The position numbers and the translations under genes were made by a program. Below, piece by piece: positions 8,585 to 17,433 of a stretch of 36,508 bases of DNA (position 1 is its first letter; each line of letters begins with the position of its first letter). The notes under the pieces are model-generated. The model saw only the letters and a list, made by a program, of their open reading frames with translations, ran no database searches and was not told where the DNA came from. Location of the stretch: assembly GCA_020722285.1 (NCBI GenBank), contig DYLC01000004.1, positions 1 to 36,508 on the forward strand. Reading direction: 5' to 3'. The DNA is from Desulfobulbus propionicus (lineage in GTDB: Bacteria > Desulfobacterota > Dissulfuribacteria > Dissulfuribacterales > DYLC01).

Positions 8585-11500
8585 ATGGCTGATAAGAGTG
8601 GTTCTGTATTGATCTTGGGTGGTGGTATAGCCGGCATACAGTCTGCGATGGATCTGGCCGAGCTTGGTTATTATGTCTATCTGGTGGAGAAAAAGGCATC
8701 CATCGGCGGCGTGATGGCAAAGCTTGACAAGACCTTTCCGACAAACGACTGCGCTATCTGAATACTCGCACCCAAGCTGGTGGAGGCCGGTCGGTCTCCG
8801 AATATTGAAATACTGACAAATGCAACACTGCATAGTGTTGAAGGAAAGCCTGGCGCTTTCAATGCGCTGGTTCATCAGGAGCCTCGTTATATTGATGAGG
8901 ACAAGTGCACGGCATGCGGTATGTGCAAGATGTATTGCCCGCGGCCTGTGGCGGATTTCTATAATGAGAGCTTAGCTGTCATCCACGCTCCGCGTATTGA
9001 TTACCCTCAGGCAATTCCATCTGCCTATTACATAGATCCAAAGGCGTGTCTGAGGGTAAACTATGAAACCTGTAATCTTTGCGCCCAGACCTGTACTGCA
9101 GGGGCTATAGATTTTTCCCAGAAGCCGAAAGATGTTGAGTTGAACGTAGGGGCAGTGATCCTTGCCCCTGGGTTCGGCAAGATTGACAATCAGGTGTTGT
9201 CTCGTTTCGGCTATGGCAGGTTTCCTGACGTTGTCACAAGCTATGAGATCGAGAGGCTCACATGTGCTTCAGGGCCTTCCGAAGGCCATGTGATCAGGCT
9301 CTCCGATGGCAGGGCGCCAAAAAAGATTGCATTTCTTCAGTGCGTTGGTTCAAGGGATGAGACTTGTGGAAATGGTTATTGCTCTTCTGTTTGCTGCATG
9401 TATGCCTTTAAGGAGGCAGCCATTATCAAGGAGCATGAGCCTGAGGTTGACATCACGTTTTTCTTTATGGATGTGCGCACTCAGGGCAAGGGCTTTGACG
9501 AGGCGCGCAAAAGGGCTGAATCCAAATATAGTTTCAGGGTGGTGCGCGCAAGGGTGCCGAGGGTTGAACAGGTTGACGGCAAGCTTGGGCTTGTGTGGGT
9601 TGATGAAGAAGGCACAAGCAGAAACGAGCTTTTTGACATGGTGGTGCTGTCTGTCGGCCTTGAAGCCCCTGAGGATGCGCATATTATTTCAGCGGCGGCA
9701 GGGTGTGAGCTGAATCATTATGAATTTGCGAAAACAAGCGTACAGAACCCGCTTACAACAACACGTCCCGGTATTTTTACGGCCGGGGCGTTTCAGGGGC
9801 CTAAGGATGTGCCTGAAAGTGTAACCCAGGCTTCTGGCGTGGCAGCCCTTGCATCTGAGCTCCTGGCGGACGCAAGGGGCACGCGGACTGTGACCCTGAC
9901 ATATCCTGAAGAGGACAGGACGCTTTTGGAAGAAGAGCCTCGAATAGGGGTGTTTGTCTGCCATTGCGGTGTCAACATCGCTGGCGTGGTGGATGTGAAG
10001 GCTGTGCGCGACTATGCTGCAACCCTTCCAAATGTGGTTCTGTATGATGATGTGCTTTATTCCTGTTCCCAGGATGCGCTTAAAGGCATTGCCCAGAAGA
10101 TAAAGAACAACAGGCTTAACAGGGTGGTGATAGCAGCCTGTTCACCGAGAACTCATGAGCCACTTTTTCAGGATACATTAAAGAGTGTCGGTGTGAACCC
10201 TGCTCTGTTTGAGATGGCAAATGTCAGGGATCAATGCGCATGGGTGCATGCCCATGAGCCTGAGGCAGCCACTCAGAAATCCAAAGACCTTGTGAGAATG
10301 GCTGTTGCAAAAGCGAGGCTGTTGACACCTTTAGAGAGTCAGACCGTTGGCGTGAATCCCAGGGCATTGGTGATAGGCGGCGGCGGCGCAGGCATGACAG
10401 CGGCGCTTTCTGTTGCAGAGCAAGGGTATGAATGTCTTATAGTGGAAAAAAATGACGTTCTTGGCGGGAATCTTGCCAGACTTAAATGGACGGCTGACGG
10501 TCAGGATGCGCCGAGGATACTCAAGGAGATGATAGACAGGGTCAGGAAGCACCCAAAGATCAAGGTGCTTTTAGGCGCCAAACTTGAGTCTGTTTCAGGT
10601 TACGTTGGTAATTTTGTGTCAACGGTCAAGGTCAAGGAGAAGGTTCAGACGATAGAGCATGGTGTGATCCTGGTGGCCACTGGCGCAAAAGAGTACCGGC
10701 CCAAATCATACCTTTATGGTGAAAATGACAGGGTGATGACCCAGCTTGAGCTGGAAGAGAGGCTTGCAAAAGGCAAGACTTCGCTTAAAAATATCTCGAA
10801 TGTGGTCATGATTCAGTGCGTTGGGAGCCGCGGGGATGACATGCAGCATTGCAGCAGATTGTGCTGTACGCAGGCTGTCAGAAATGCCCTGAAGGTAAAG
10901 GAGCTGAAGCCTGATGCGAATGTATTTGTGCTTTACAGGGACATGCGCACCTATGGTTTTCATGAAGACCTTTACAGCGCGGCAAGAAGGAAAGGAATCA
11001 ATTTTATCAGATACGACCTTGAAAACAGGCCTGAGGTGCTTAAAAACAAGGCATCAGGGTTGACGGTCAGGTTTTTTGACAAGCTGCTTGGTGATACGCT
11101 TGATCTGGATGCAGACCTGGCTGTTTTATCGGTTGGCGTAGAGCCGACGGATAATACAGGGCTTTCAAAGCTTTTGAAGGCCCCACTTACCCAGGATGGA
11201 TTTTTCCTTGAGGCCCATGCCAAGCTCAGACCTGTAGAGGTTGCAGTGGATGGCATTTACCTCTGCGGCCTTGCACATGGCCCCAAGAGTCTCGATGAGA
11301 CAGTGGCTCAGGCAAAGGCTGCCGCTGCAAAGGCGGTTATCCCTCTTGCCAAAGGCAGGGTGAGTGTCACGCCCCTTGTGTCACATGTAGATCAGGGAGT
11401 CTGTATTGGCTGTGGTCTTTGTGAAAGCCTTTGTCCTTACAAGGCGATTGAACTTGTGAAGGTGGACAAGCGCAAAAAGGCGCAGACTATTACTGCTTCC

Positions 11501-11626
11501 TGCAAGGGCTGCGGCATCTGCGCCTCGCACTGTCCTACCCTTGCAATCAGCATGGGAGGCTTTACTGACGAGGCGATATTCGCCCAGATACATGCCTTTG
11601 CTCAACAAGAACAAGAGGTGCGATAG
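8585..11626 (+). CDS. hdrA: HdrA-like double-FAD iron-sulfur protein, selenoprotein (Sec at UGA 8759-8761), ~1013 aa
   Basis: ATG 8585 after [79 protein letters not shown]...; in frame with ORF 8780..11626 (174 nt from start to UGA). Two HdrA-like modules plus C-terminal 2x[4Fe-4S]. Confidence 0.93.
8782..8799 (+). promoter_or_regulatory. Candidate bacterial SECIS hairpin for HdrA
   Basis: GGAGGCC-GGTC-GGTCTCC: 7-bp stem (one G-U), GGUC loop starting ~28 nt after the UGA. Confidence 0.75.
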
Positions 11627-12418
11627 ATGTCTCAGACAAATGAAATGTCTAATGATATAAAAGGGTTTGATCCAAAGATACTTGGTTTTTTCTGCCACTG
11701 GTGCTGTTATGCGGCGGCTGACTCAGCAGGTGTGGCTCGCTATCAATATCCTCCAAACATCAGAACTATCAGGGTGATGTGCACAGGCAGGCTGGATTTC
11801 AGGTTTGTGCTGGAGGCATTTAGGTGTGGTGTGGACGGGGTGTTTACAGGCGGATGACACCTTGGCGAATGTCATTACCAGTCTGGTAATTACGAGGCGA
11901 TGTTGATGGCGGAGACATGCAGGCAGGTACTGAAGGACTGCGGTGTGTCGCCTGAAAGGCTTTCCCTTAAATGGGCTTCCGCTTCTGAAGGTCCAAGGTA
12001 TGTGCAGATGGTCACAGAGTATGTGAGGCATATAAAGACTCTTGGTTCTCTTGGTTCCGCTGAAGGCGAGGCAGGTCAGGATGCGCTTACCCGTCTTGAT
12101 GCAGCAGGCGCTGCCTCTGCTGTGTCCAAGATCCGAACTGCCTATGGCAACATGGCGAAGAAGTTCCATGAGGCCAATAATCCTGATGCATACACCCCTG
12201 AGGCTATGGAGACAGCAGTCAGGGAAAAGGTAATGCCTGGTTTCAGGGAAGAGAGGCTTGGCCAGGAGGTCTTGATGAGACTTGGCGCTGAAGGGATTGC
12301 TGGCTCTCTGTTATGCGGTCTGCTTGGGGCGAAAGAGGACGAGTTTGAAAAGGTCATGACAGGGCTTGTAAAAAAAGGCAAGGTTAAGGCTGAAGGCGAG
12401 ATATTTAAGCCTGCATAA
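11627..12418 (+). CDS. mvhD: MvhD-like (F420-nonreducing hydrogenase iron-sulfur subunit) selenoprotein, Sec at UGA 11855-11857
   Basis: [38 protein letters not shown]...[31 protein letters not shown]; reads in frame to TAA at 12416-12418. Confidence 0.93.
11874..11890 (+). promoter_or_regulatory. Candidate bacterial SECIS hairpin for MvhD
   Basis: ATTACCA-GTC-TGGTAAT, 7-bp perfect stem (AGUCU loop if the last pair opens), ~26 nt after the UGA. Confidence 0.6.
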
Positions 12419-12462
12419 CTGCGTTGAAGTTTATGCGGTTTCAAGGCTTAATTGGGGAAAAG

Positions 12463-13074
12463 ATGCAGATATCCAATATAAACAAAGCGTTTTTAGATGA
12501 ACTGGCGGGTCTTAATGGCTGTTCCACTTTTTCCATGTGTTATGGTTGCGGTTCCTGCAGCAGCGTATGTCCGGTTGAAAAGGTGGTGCCCGAGTTTGAT
12601 CCGCGAAAGATCGTACACATGGTGGGATTGGGCCTTGGGGAAAAACTTGTGGAAAGTGATGTGATCTGGGCTTGTTCACAGTGCCAGAGTTGCATTCCCG
12701 TGTGTCCTCAGGGCGTAAGATGCGCTGATGTGATCAAGGGACTCAGGCAGGAGGCCTCCCTGAAGGGTTTGGCTGACAGTGACAGGCTGTTTTCCTTAGG
12801 GATGTATGCCAGGGTGGATGCCTCCAAATGCGTAGCCTGTCTGACATGTGTAAGGTTGTGTCCGTTTGAGGTCCCTGTCGTTACTAATGAGGGCGCAGCC
12901 TACATTGATCCTGAAAAATGTCAGGCATGTGGCGTTTGTGTGCTGGAGTGTCCTGCTCAGGCAATAGTCCTGCCGTTGTCTTTTGAAAGCAGGGCATTGA
13001 AGGCTGCTGGCACAGGTTGTCCTGCTTGTAAGGCAGGCGAAAGCCCAGATGCAAGGAGTTTGTGCAATGCCTGA
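12463..13074 (+). CDS. HdrC-like [4Fe-4S] protein with additional C-terminal 2x[4Fe-4S] ferredoxin domain (ORF track start 12424)
   Basis: CYGCGSCSSVCPVEKVVPEFDPRKIVHMVGLG...CSQCQSCIPVCPQGV (HdrC-like) then CVACLTCVRLCPFEVP and CQACGVCVLECPAQAI. Confidence 0.82.
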   Translation: MQISNINKAFLDELAGLNGCSTFSMCYGCGSCSSVCPVEKVVPEFDPRKIVHMVGLGLGEKLVESDVIWACSQCQSCIPVCPQGVRCADVIKGLRQEASLKGLADSDRLFSLGMYARVDASKCVACLTCVRLCPFEVPVVTNEGAAYIDPEKCQACGVCVLECPAQAIVLPLSFESRALKAAGTGCPACKAGESPDARSLCNA

Positions 13075-13477
13075 TAAGAAGAAAACAGCAACTGTAAAGG
13101 GGTTTTGCTGCAACTACACAGCGAGGCTTTCAGGGGATGTCCTGTTGGAGATCGGGATTGCCCCTGATGATCTGCAGATTGAGAGGCTTGCCTGCACTGG
13201 CAGGCTTGAGGTTACGGCTGTGCTTGACGCCTTCAGTCAGGGCGCTGAGGCCGTGTTTGTGGCAGGATGCAGGCATGGGAGCTGTCATAACGTAAGCGGC
13301 AGCAAGCGGGCGGCAAAGCGTGTCATTGAGATCAAAAAAACGCTTCAGGAGCTTGGAATTGAGCCGGAACGGGTTGAAATGTTTTTGGTGCCACGGGGTG
13401 AAAGTGAGCCTGTAGTTGCTGCCTATAAAGAGATGGCTGGCAGGATTGACAGGTTTGGGCGTTTTCATAAGGAATAA
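13067..13477 (+). CDS. Second MvhD-like subunit, Cys form (ORF track start 13049)
   Basis: GFCCNYTARLSGD..LQIERLACTGRLEVTAVLDAFSQGAEAVFVAGCRHGSCHNVSGSKRA; AAGGAG upstream of ATG 13067. Confidence 0.85.
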   Translation: MPDKKKTATVKGFCCNYTARLSGDVLLEIGIAPDDLQIERLACTGRLEVTAVLDAFSQGAEAVFVAGCRHGSCHNVSGSKRAAKRVIEIKKTLQELGIEPERVEMFLVPRGESEPVVAAYKEMAGRIDRFGRFHKE

Positions 13478-13487
13478 CGGAAGTTAA

Positions 13488-13529
13488 GTAACTATCCAGT
13501 ATAATGCCGAAAACGAATGAAAACCACCG
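13488..13529 (+). repeat. Partial copy of the GTAACTATCCAGTA MITE (left module only)
   Basis: GTAACTATCCAGTATAATGCCGAAAACGAATGAAAACCACCG, matches 33224-33265. Confidence 0.75.
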
Positions 13530-13581
13530 TTGACGTTTTTTGTTTAGCTATCGCATTTGACGACTTTTTACGAGAATATCA
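13530..13581. repeat. 52-nt dispersed intergenic repeat, copy 2 (upstream of metV)
   Basis: TTGACGTTTTTTGTTTAGCTATCGCATTTGACGACTTTTTACGAGAATATCA; see 2806-2857. Confidence 0.75.
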
Positions 13582-13599
13582 ATTTTTGGTGAGATATCT

Positions 13600-14268
13600 A
13601 TGATTATTGCAGAGCGGAAACCGCTTTCAGAGATATTGGGCATGATCCAAGGGATGCACCGCATCTTAGTGCTGGGCTGTCGCGGCTGTGTGGCGGTCTG
13701 TTCATCCGGCGGTGACAAGGAGGTTGCTGTTTTGGCCTCTGCCCTCAGGCTTGGGGCAGTAAAGGCCGGGTCGGATATGTCGTTTGGCGTACAGACCCTT
13801 GTGCGTCAGTGCGATCCCGAATATCTGGCGCCCCTTGCAGAGATGGCAAAGGGATATGATGCTGTCATCTCCACTGCCTGTGGGGTGGGGGTGAATTTTA
13901 TCGCAGACAGATGCCCAGGAGTCAGGGTGCTGCCAGGGCTTAACACAACCTTTTACGGGGCGAATCTTTCAAGCGGCGAGTGGCGCGAGATGTGCGCTGG
14001 TTGCGGCTCTTGTGTGCTGCATCTTACAGGTGGTCTTTGTCCTGTGGCTCGTTGCGCCAAGGGGTTGTCGAACGGTCCCTGTGGCGGTTCTGTCGGCGGA
14101 AGATGTGAGATTAATCCAGAGACTGCATGCGTATGGCACAGGATACACGATAAACTCACAGACCTCGGAGAGGCCGACAGGCTTATGGATATCATGCCTA
14201 TTAAGGACTGGCGTACAGCCGGTCATGGCGGGCCTCGTAAAAGGATCAGAGAGGAGCTTTTGCCATGA
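13600..14268 (+). CDS. metV: MetV-like zinc-binding methylenetetrahydrofolate reductase partner
   Basis: VLGCRGCVAVCSSGGDKEVAVLASALRL...CAGCGSCVLHLTGGLCPVARCAKGLSNGPCGGS; 4-nt ATGA overlap with metF. Confidence 0.88.
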   Translation: MIIAERKPLSEILGMIQGMHRILVLGCRGCVAVCSSGGDKEVAVLASALRLGAVKAGSDMSFGVQTLVRQCDPEYLAPLAEMAKGYDAVISTACGVGVNFIADRCPGVRVLPGLNTTFYGANLSSGEWREMCAGCGSCVLHLTGGLCPVARCAKGLSNGPCGGSVGGRCEINPETACVWHRIHDKLTDLGEADRLMDIMPIKDWRTAGHGGPRKRIREELLP

Positions 14269-17200
14269 TAAAAGCCGGAAGCAATCTTGAAAATATACTG
14301 ACAAACGGACAGTTTGCCGTAACAGGCGAGCTCGGTCCTCCAAAAAGTGGAAATTACGACGTAGTCAGGGAAAAGGCGCGGATTTTAAAGGGGTATGTGG
14401 ACGCAGCCAACATTACTGACTGCCAGACTGCCATTGTGCGCATGTCAAGCCTGACAGCAGGGCTTATTGCCATGTCAGAGGGTGTTGAGCCTGTAATGCA
14501 GATGACCTGCCGGGACAGAAACCGTATTGCAATCCAGGCTGAGGTGCTTGGGGCAAGTGCCCTTGGCATCAAAAATCTTCTCTGTCTTACAGGTGACCAC
14601 CAGAAGTTTGGGAATCACCCTCAGTCAAAGGGTGTCTTTGACATGGACTCTATCCAGCTTCTTGGCATGATAAGGCAGATGAGGGATGAAAAACGTTTTC
14701 AGTGCGGTGAAGAGATAAAAGAGGCTGAGCCGAGGTTGTTTCTTGGGGCTGCTGCAAATCCATTTGCCGACCCGTTTGAGTATCGTCCTAAAAGACTTGC
14801 CAAAAAGGTGTCGGCTGGTGCGAGTTTTGTTCAGACCCAGATTATCTACAATGTGGAGAAGTTTAAAAAATTTATGGAGATGGTTTGTGACCTTGGACTT
14901 CATGAAAAGGTCTATATCCTTGCAGGAGTCACTCCCCCAAAATCCCTGGGCATGGCGCGTTACATGAAAAATAACGTGCCTGGGCTTGATGTTACGGATG
15001 ATATCATCAAGAGGCTTCAGGGCGCAAAGGATCAGAAGGAAGAAGGGATAAATATCGCTGTTGACATCATTAATCAGGTGCGTGAGATAAAAGGCGTGCA
15101 TGGTGTTCATGTCATGGCCATTGAGTGGGAGCAGGCCGTGCCTGAGATCGTAAAACGGGCAGGGCTTGACAAGCGTCCTGAGATGAAGGGGTTTGAGCCA
15201 AGGCTTGGCGCCAGGGCTGAGATTGAAGATGCTGTAAAAAAAGCGGAACAGGAAAGCGGCAGGCTTGCGCCTGAGATAGACAGGTTGAAAAATGAAGTGA
15301 CCGCCGCAAATGCCATTGCTGTAAAAGAGCAGGACAGGGTCAGTGGGTTGAGCGCTGAAGTTGAGCGGCTTAAAAAAGAGGTGCGCGATACCCAGCTTTC
15401 CATGGAACAGAAGGAAAAAGAGGTTTCAAGGCTCAGAGCAGAGTTGTCTCAGGCAATGTCCGAACTTGAAGCAGTCAAAGCGCAGGCAGCCTCGGGGCAG
15501 AGTATCTTTGTCCAGGAACAGGATGCCTGTGAGACAGATTTTATTTTTGATCCGTCAGGAGGAGATATGACAGCAAGGGATCAGGTTATCCTTAACTCCC
15601 TCACTTTGGGCTTGGAGTCTTTGAGAAAGGCCCTTGGCCTGAATGAAGATCAGTTTGAGGCTATCAAGAGATTTATGGAGGCCCAGTTCGTGATTTCGAC
15701 TGGAGGTCGTCAGTCGCCTGCAGTTTCAGCAGCGCCTGTCACAACTGCAAAGGCTGTGGAGTCAAAGCCTGTGAGGGTTATTGACACTAAGCCTGCACAA
15801 TCAGAAGTTGTGGCAGATGTTGTGGCTCCTTCTATTCAATCGCAGGAAGACCTGCTGCGCAAGGAAGTGGTCAATCTGATTGCCAAGGCCAATGTGGCAA
15901 TGCACAAAAAAGATTACGAAACTGCCCTCAAGACCTTTGAATCTGCCCTTGCCATTGATGCCTCTGATGTAAAGGCTCAGGAGGGGGCAAAGAAAGCCCG
16001 TAATGCTATGGGCACAGTTGCTCAGCCGGCAGTTTCAAGCTTTGCTCTGCCTGCACGGCCTGACGAGATAACGCCTGAGCAGTGGAGCTTCAAGTGGCTG
16101 GTGCGCTATGTCGCCCAAGGGAATGTGGCCTTGTCTGCTGGAGACAAGTCTCGGGCTGTTGAGGCCTTCAGGAAGGCGCTTGCCATTGACAGTAAGGATG
16201 AAAAGGCGGTTGCAGGCCTTAAGAATGCTGAAGCCATGCAAGAGGGCGCTATCAGCCCAAAATCTGAGATGTCAGTGGCTATTCAACCTGAAGCCGTTGC
16301 TCCAAAGTCAGAGCCTGTCCTGGCAGCAGTCAGGTCTGAGGTGCAGCCTGAGGTCAAGGCCAAGCCTGCCATGTCGGCTGTTGAGGCAAAACCCGTGGCA
16401 GTGACATCCGTTGCAGCGCCGGTTTCAGCAGGAGACTTTGAGTTTGCACGCGAAGCTAAAAGCCTGACTGAAAGAGCAGGGGCTATGCCTGCCAACCTCT
16501 TTATTGAGAGGTGTTCTGGTTCCATTAAGCCTGTAACGATTGGAGATGGGGATAAGGCTGTGACAGTGGGGGGAATGAACACCCTGCCGTTTCATCTGTT
16601 TGAGGGCGAAATGGCCAATGCCCCCCGCATTGCCCTGGATGTCCTGGATGTTGCGCCTGAAGACTGGCCGGATTCGCTCGCCAGGCATTATTCTGACGTG
16701 ATAGGGGACCCTGTCAAGTGGGCCCAAAAGAGTGTGAATGAGTACAGCGCAGAGGCGATCTGTTTTTCAATGGTCAGCGCGGATCCGAACGGTTTGAACA
16801 GGCCTGCCAAAGACGTGGCTGCTGTTGCAAAGGCAGTAGTGGATGCGGTGGATGTCCCTGTGATTGTCTGGGGCTGTGGCAATGCGGAGAAGGATACTGA
16901 GCTGTTGAGAGAGCTGACTGGCCTTACAGGCAACAAAAAAGTATGTATTGCACCATTGACTGACGCAAACTACAGGGGTCTTGGCGCTACTGCCATGGCG
17001 CTTCAGATACCTGTGGTTGCCGCGACTCCGATAGATGTCAATCTGGCCAAACAGTTGAATATTCTGCTTGAAAATCTTGGCGTGTCTTTAAGCAGCATAT
17101 TGATGGATACTTCCATCGGCGCTGTGGGATACGGGCTTGAATACACCTATTCAGTAATGGAGCGAATACGTCTTGCAGCCCTTACCCAGCAGGATGAGAA

Positions 17201-17420
17201 GCTTTCAGTGCCGTTTATCTGCAATCTCGGCAGAGAGGTTTGGAAGACCAAGGAGACAAAGCAGCCTTCAAGCGAGCTTCTGGGGGATCAGGAGAGGCGC
17301 GGAATAATGATGGAGGCTGTAACTGCCGCAAGCCTTATGCTTGCCGGTGGTGAATTGATGATTATGAGGCATCCGCAGGCAGTCAGGCTTGCCAAGGCAT
17401 TCATTCAAGGTTTGATGTAA
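14265..17420 (+). CDS. Fusion: methylene-H4F reductase (MetF) - coiled coil - TPR repeats - CODH/ACS corrinoid iron-sulfur protein small subunit (AcsD/CdhD)
   Basis: N-term (~1-310) VTGELGPPKSGNYDVVREKA..LCLTGDHQKFGNHPQSKGVFDMDS (MetF); ~320-410 heptad-like; TPR-like NVAMHKKDYETALKTFESALAIDASDVKAQEGAKKA and GNVALSAGDKSRAVEAFRKALAIDSKDEKAVAGLKNA; C-term (~724-1051) VTVGGMNTLPFHLFEGEMANAPRIALDVLD..VNEYSAEAICFSMVSADPN..GAVGYGLEYTYSVMERIRLAAL (AcsD). Confidence 0.9.
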   Translation: MIKAGSNLENILTNGQFAVTGELGPPKSGNYDVVREKARILKGYVDAANITDCQTAIVRMSSLTAGLIAMSEGVEPVMQMTCRDRNRIAIQAEVLGASALGIKNLLCLTGDHQKFGNHPQSKGVFDMDSIQLLGMIRQMRDEKRFQCGEEIKEAEPRLFLGAAANPFADPFEYRPKRLAKKVSAGASFVQTQIIYNVEKFKKFMEMVCDLGLHEKVYILAGVTPPKSLGMARYMKNNVPGLDVTDDIIKRLQGAKDQKEEGINIAVDIINQVREIKGVHGVHVMAIEWEQAVPEIVKRAGLDKRPEMKGFEPRLGARAEIEDAVKKAEQESGRLAPEIDRLKNEVTAANAIAVKEQDRVSGLSAEVERLKKEVRDTQLSMEQKEKEVSRLRAELSQAMSELEAVKAQAASGQSIFVQEQDACETDFIFDPSGGDMTARDQVILNSLTLGLESLRKALGLNEDQFEAIKRFMEAQFVISTGGRQSPAVSAAPVTTAKAVESKPVRVIDTKPAQSEVVADVVAPSIQSQEDLLRKEVVNLIAKANVAMHKKDYETALKTFESALAIDASDVKAQEGAKKARNAMGTVAQPAVSSFALPARPDEITPEQWSFKWLVRYVAQGNVALSAGDKSRAVEAFRKALAIDSKDEKAVAGLKNAEAMQEGAISPKSEMSVAIQPEAVAPKSEPVLAAVRSEVQPEVKAKPAMSAVEAKPVAVTSVAAPVSAGDFEFAREAKSLTERAGAMPANLFIERCSGSIKPVTIGDGDKAVTVGGMNTLPFHLFEGEMANAPRIALDVLDVAPEDWPDSLARHYSDVIGDPVKWAQKSVNEYSAEAICFSMVSADPNGLNRPAKDVAAVAKAVVDAVDVPVIVWGCGNAEKDTELLRELTGLTGNKKVCIAPLTDANYRGLGATAMALQIPVVAATPIDVNLAKQLNILLENLGVSLSSILMDTSIGAVGYGLEYTYSVMERIRLAALTQQDEKLSVPFICNLGREVWKTKETKQPSSELLGDQERRGIMMEAVTAASLMLAGGELMIMRHPQAVRLAKAFIQGLM
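15556..15569 (+). promoter_or_regulatory. Putative internal ribosome-binding site and ATG inside metF::acsD (ATG 15567)
   Basis: CAGGAGGAGATATG, AGGAGG Shine-Dalgarno with ATG in frame (codon 435). Confidence 0.5.
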
Positions 17421-17433
17421 AGGAGTAGTAACG

